Shown here one piece after another: positions 62,753 through 64,000 of a DNA stretch of 64,000 nt. How positions within the stretch are numbered: the first letter of the stretch is position 1; each line of letters starts with the position of its first letter. The translations under genes were made by a program, and so were the position numbers. The notes under the pieces are model-generated. The model had not been told where the DNA came from. It did not search any database and worked only from the letters and a program-made list of their open reading frames with translations. The stretch is from Corallococcus sp. NCRR (GTDB taxonomy: Bacteria > Myxococcota > Myxococcia > Myxococcales > Myxococcaceae), in NCBI RefSeq assembly GCF_026965535.1, contig NZ_CP114039.1, positions 434,001-498,000 of the forward strand, read 5' to 3'.

Positions 62753-62909
62753 AGAATAGACAACGTATCAGGATGGAAGTCCGCCGGCCAACCCAAGACC
62801 ACCCCAAAAACCCACAAACATGCGAATCACACCAAGCCTTGAAATCTAAAAGCCTGAAGCAAGGATGACGCAGCTCCTGATCTCCAGAGGGCCGGCTCCT
62901 GGGAGTTCC

Positions 62910-64000
62910 ATGCAATCCGTCTGGCTTGTTCTGTTACTCCTCTTGCTGGGAGGGTGTGCGACCACCCGCGTCGTCCACGTGGATGTTGGAGGCGGGAGGC
63001 AGGTGGTTCATGAGTCCATGGAGGTGGCTCCGGTCCAGGTGGGTGAGGACGCGTTCAAGGCGGCCCTCACGCGGCTCCTCCTGGACATGCGCATGGACGT
63101 GGCCTTCCGCGAGACGGATGCGGCCGACCAGCGGGGGTGGGTGCGGTCCAGGGCCCTGCTCGCGTCCTCGAAGGGACTCGCGGACCCGGGCTCGGGCAGC
63201 TCACCTGACGCGCTGTACGCGCGCATCTGCCCTGACGGGGACGACTGTTTGACCCTGGTGGGCGGGACGGGGCTGACGTTCTCGCGCAAGGACCGGACGT
63301 TGATGGCCCTGTCGTTCGCGCTGGACACGGTCTGGGAGAGTGTCGAGGCCGAGGTCGGCAAGGTGCTGAACCCGGTGGTCCTCAAGGCCATGGTGACCTC
63401 GGCCGCGCTGTCCGTGCTCCTCACGATGACGCTGCCCGAGCCCGTCACGAAGGTCATCGCGGTCGCGTTGACGGCGGCGATGGTGGCCTACCTGGGCATC
63501 GTGCCGGTCTGGGAGATGGGCCGGGGCTTCGTGCGGCTCTGGGATGACGCAGGGACGGCAACGAGCGTCATCGAGTTGCAGGACATCGGCCATCGCTTCG
63601 GCAAGGTGCTCGGGACCAATGGGACGCGTGTCCTGGTGTTGCTCGTCACCGCGGCCCTGGGCGGAAGGAGTGCGATGGCGGCCCAGGGCCCCAGGCTCCC
63701 GGGCTTCCCCCAGGCCGCCTTGCGAGGACAGGCCGAGGCGGGATTCATCCTCGGAGAGGCACTGAATGGCGGCGTGACGTCCATCGCGATGCCTGCCGCA
63801 GGAGTGCTGAACGTGGCGCTGGCTCCGGGAGCCGCGGCGGCACTGGCGATGTATGGAGAGGGACGGTTTCCTGGTGACGAGACGGGGCCGGTTCATCACA
63901 TCTGCACGAACAAGAACCTGGTTTCGGCTGCCGCGGGCGGGCCGTGGACGCCCCAGTGCGAGAAGATATTCGGGAAGGCCGGGATGACGCTTGAAGACGC
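62910..64000 (+). CDS. SitA-like polymorphic toxin lipoprotein (partial, runs off window)
   Basis: The visible 363 codons start MQSVWLVLLLLLLGGC with GGGAG 4 nt before the ATG; the lipobox is LLGGC. The order matches myxobacterial SitA toxins: TTRVVHVDVGGG, GEDAFKAALTRLLLDMRMDVAFRE near residue 50, YARICPDGDDCLTLVGG near 110, then a hydrophobic central part (AMVTSAALSVLLTMTLPEPVTKVIAVALTAAMVAYLG) and GHRFGKVLGTNGTRVLVLL. At the edge is GPVHHICTNKNLVSAAAGGPWTPQCEKIF, the start of an AHH/His-His nuclease-type toxin domain. SitA lipoproteins are handed to neighbours by TraA/TraB outer-membrane exchange and kill non-immune kin. The stop, the rest of the nuclease and the expected immunity gene lie outside. 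No sitB-like gene is visible upstream. Confidence 0.88.
   Translation, partial: MQSVWLVLLLLLLGGCATTRVVHVDVGGGRQVVHESMEVAPVQVGEDAFKAALTRLLLDMRMDVAFRETDAADQRGWVRSRALLASSKGLADPGSGSSPDALYARICPDGDDCLTLVGGTGLTFSRKDRTLMALSFALDTVWESVEAEVGKVLNPVVLKAMVTSAALSVLLTMTLPEPVTKVIAVALTAAMVAYLGIVPVWEMGRGFVRLWDDAGTATSVIELQDIGHRFGKVLGTNGTRVLVLLVTAALGGRSAMAAQGPRLPGFPQAALRGQAEAGFILGEALNGGVTSIAMPAAGVLNVALAPGAAAALAMYGEGRFPGDETGPVHHICTNKNLVSAAAGGPWTPQCEKIFGKAGMTLED

Overview
The window looks like a chromosome segment of a myxobacterium of the Cystobacterineae, most like Corallococcus or Myxococcus. Reasons: about 70% GC by eye with strong G/C third-position bias; many lipoproteins with Asp-Ala-Gly-rich linkers; three MYXO-CTERM sorting tails; a MopE-type metal-binding protein; a DUF2381 protein; and a SitA-type toxin lipoprotein. 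No rRNA, complete tRNA, insertion sequence, prophage or CRISPR array was seen.

Layout. 0-6 kb: a three-repeat PPC-like lipoprotein, a short-chain dehydrogenase divergent from an AraC regulator, a ferritin-like protein, a Cys-pair protein and two paralogous lipoproteins. 6-19 kb: a fused two-domain M16 peptidase lipoprotein, several secreted or lipid-anchored proteins, a DUF1338 (2-oxoadipate dioxygenase-like) enzyme, a DUF938 methyltransferase, an endonuclease/phosphatase-fold protein with VCBS-like repeats and a secreted amidohydrolase. 18.9-23.5 kb: a minus-strand operon joining a zinc-ribbon/MORN membrane protein to an inactive and an active M16 peptidase. 23.7-29 kb: a secreted orphan, a two-gene operon (linalool-dehydratase-like protein plus a small membrane protein) and three tandem MYXO-CTERM paralogues. 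29-38 kb: a MopE/beta-propeller lipoprotein with a lower-GC 3' half, a thiolase remnant, an EamA transporter, small Cys-rich lipoproteins, an M4 protease fused to a bulb-type lectin, and two tandem PPC lipoproteins related to the first gene of the window.

38.3-46.1 kb holds the most distinctive locus: a three-gene, translationally coupled nonribosomal peptide operon (A-T-C-A-T, then C-T, then cytochrome P450). It has no thioesterase, its last condensation domain has lost the catalytic His, and the P450 I-helix motif is abnormal. 46-56 kb: a secreted protein with an odd hydrophobic/aromatic tail, a SUKH-like protein, DUF4833, an acyltransferase, a thiolase-like protein, an NTF2-like protein, a DUF4328 membrane protein, and a MocR regulator divergent from a cupin dioxygenase with a clear ATTGG/CCAAT operator. 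56-61 kb: a PPC-repeat lipoprotein, soluble transhydrogenase (sthA) and adenosylhomocysteinase (ahcY), the last two convergent.

61.3-64 kb is a lower-GC accessory patch: a small lipoprotein and a DUF2381 protein divergent from a SitA-like polymorphic toxin lipoprotein with a C-terminal His-His nuclease motif, cut by the window end. In Myxococcus such toxins pass between kin by TraA/TraB outer-membrane exchange, so the immunity gene should lie just outside the window.

All functions are read from motifs and family knowledge; no database search was run.
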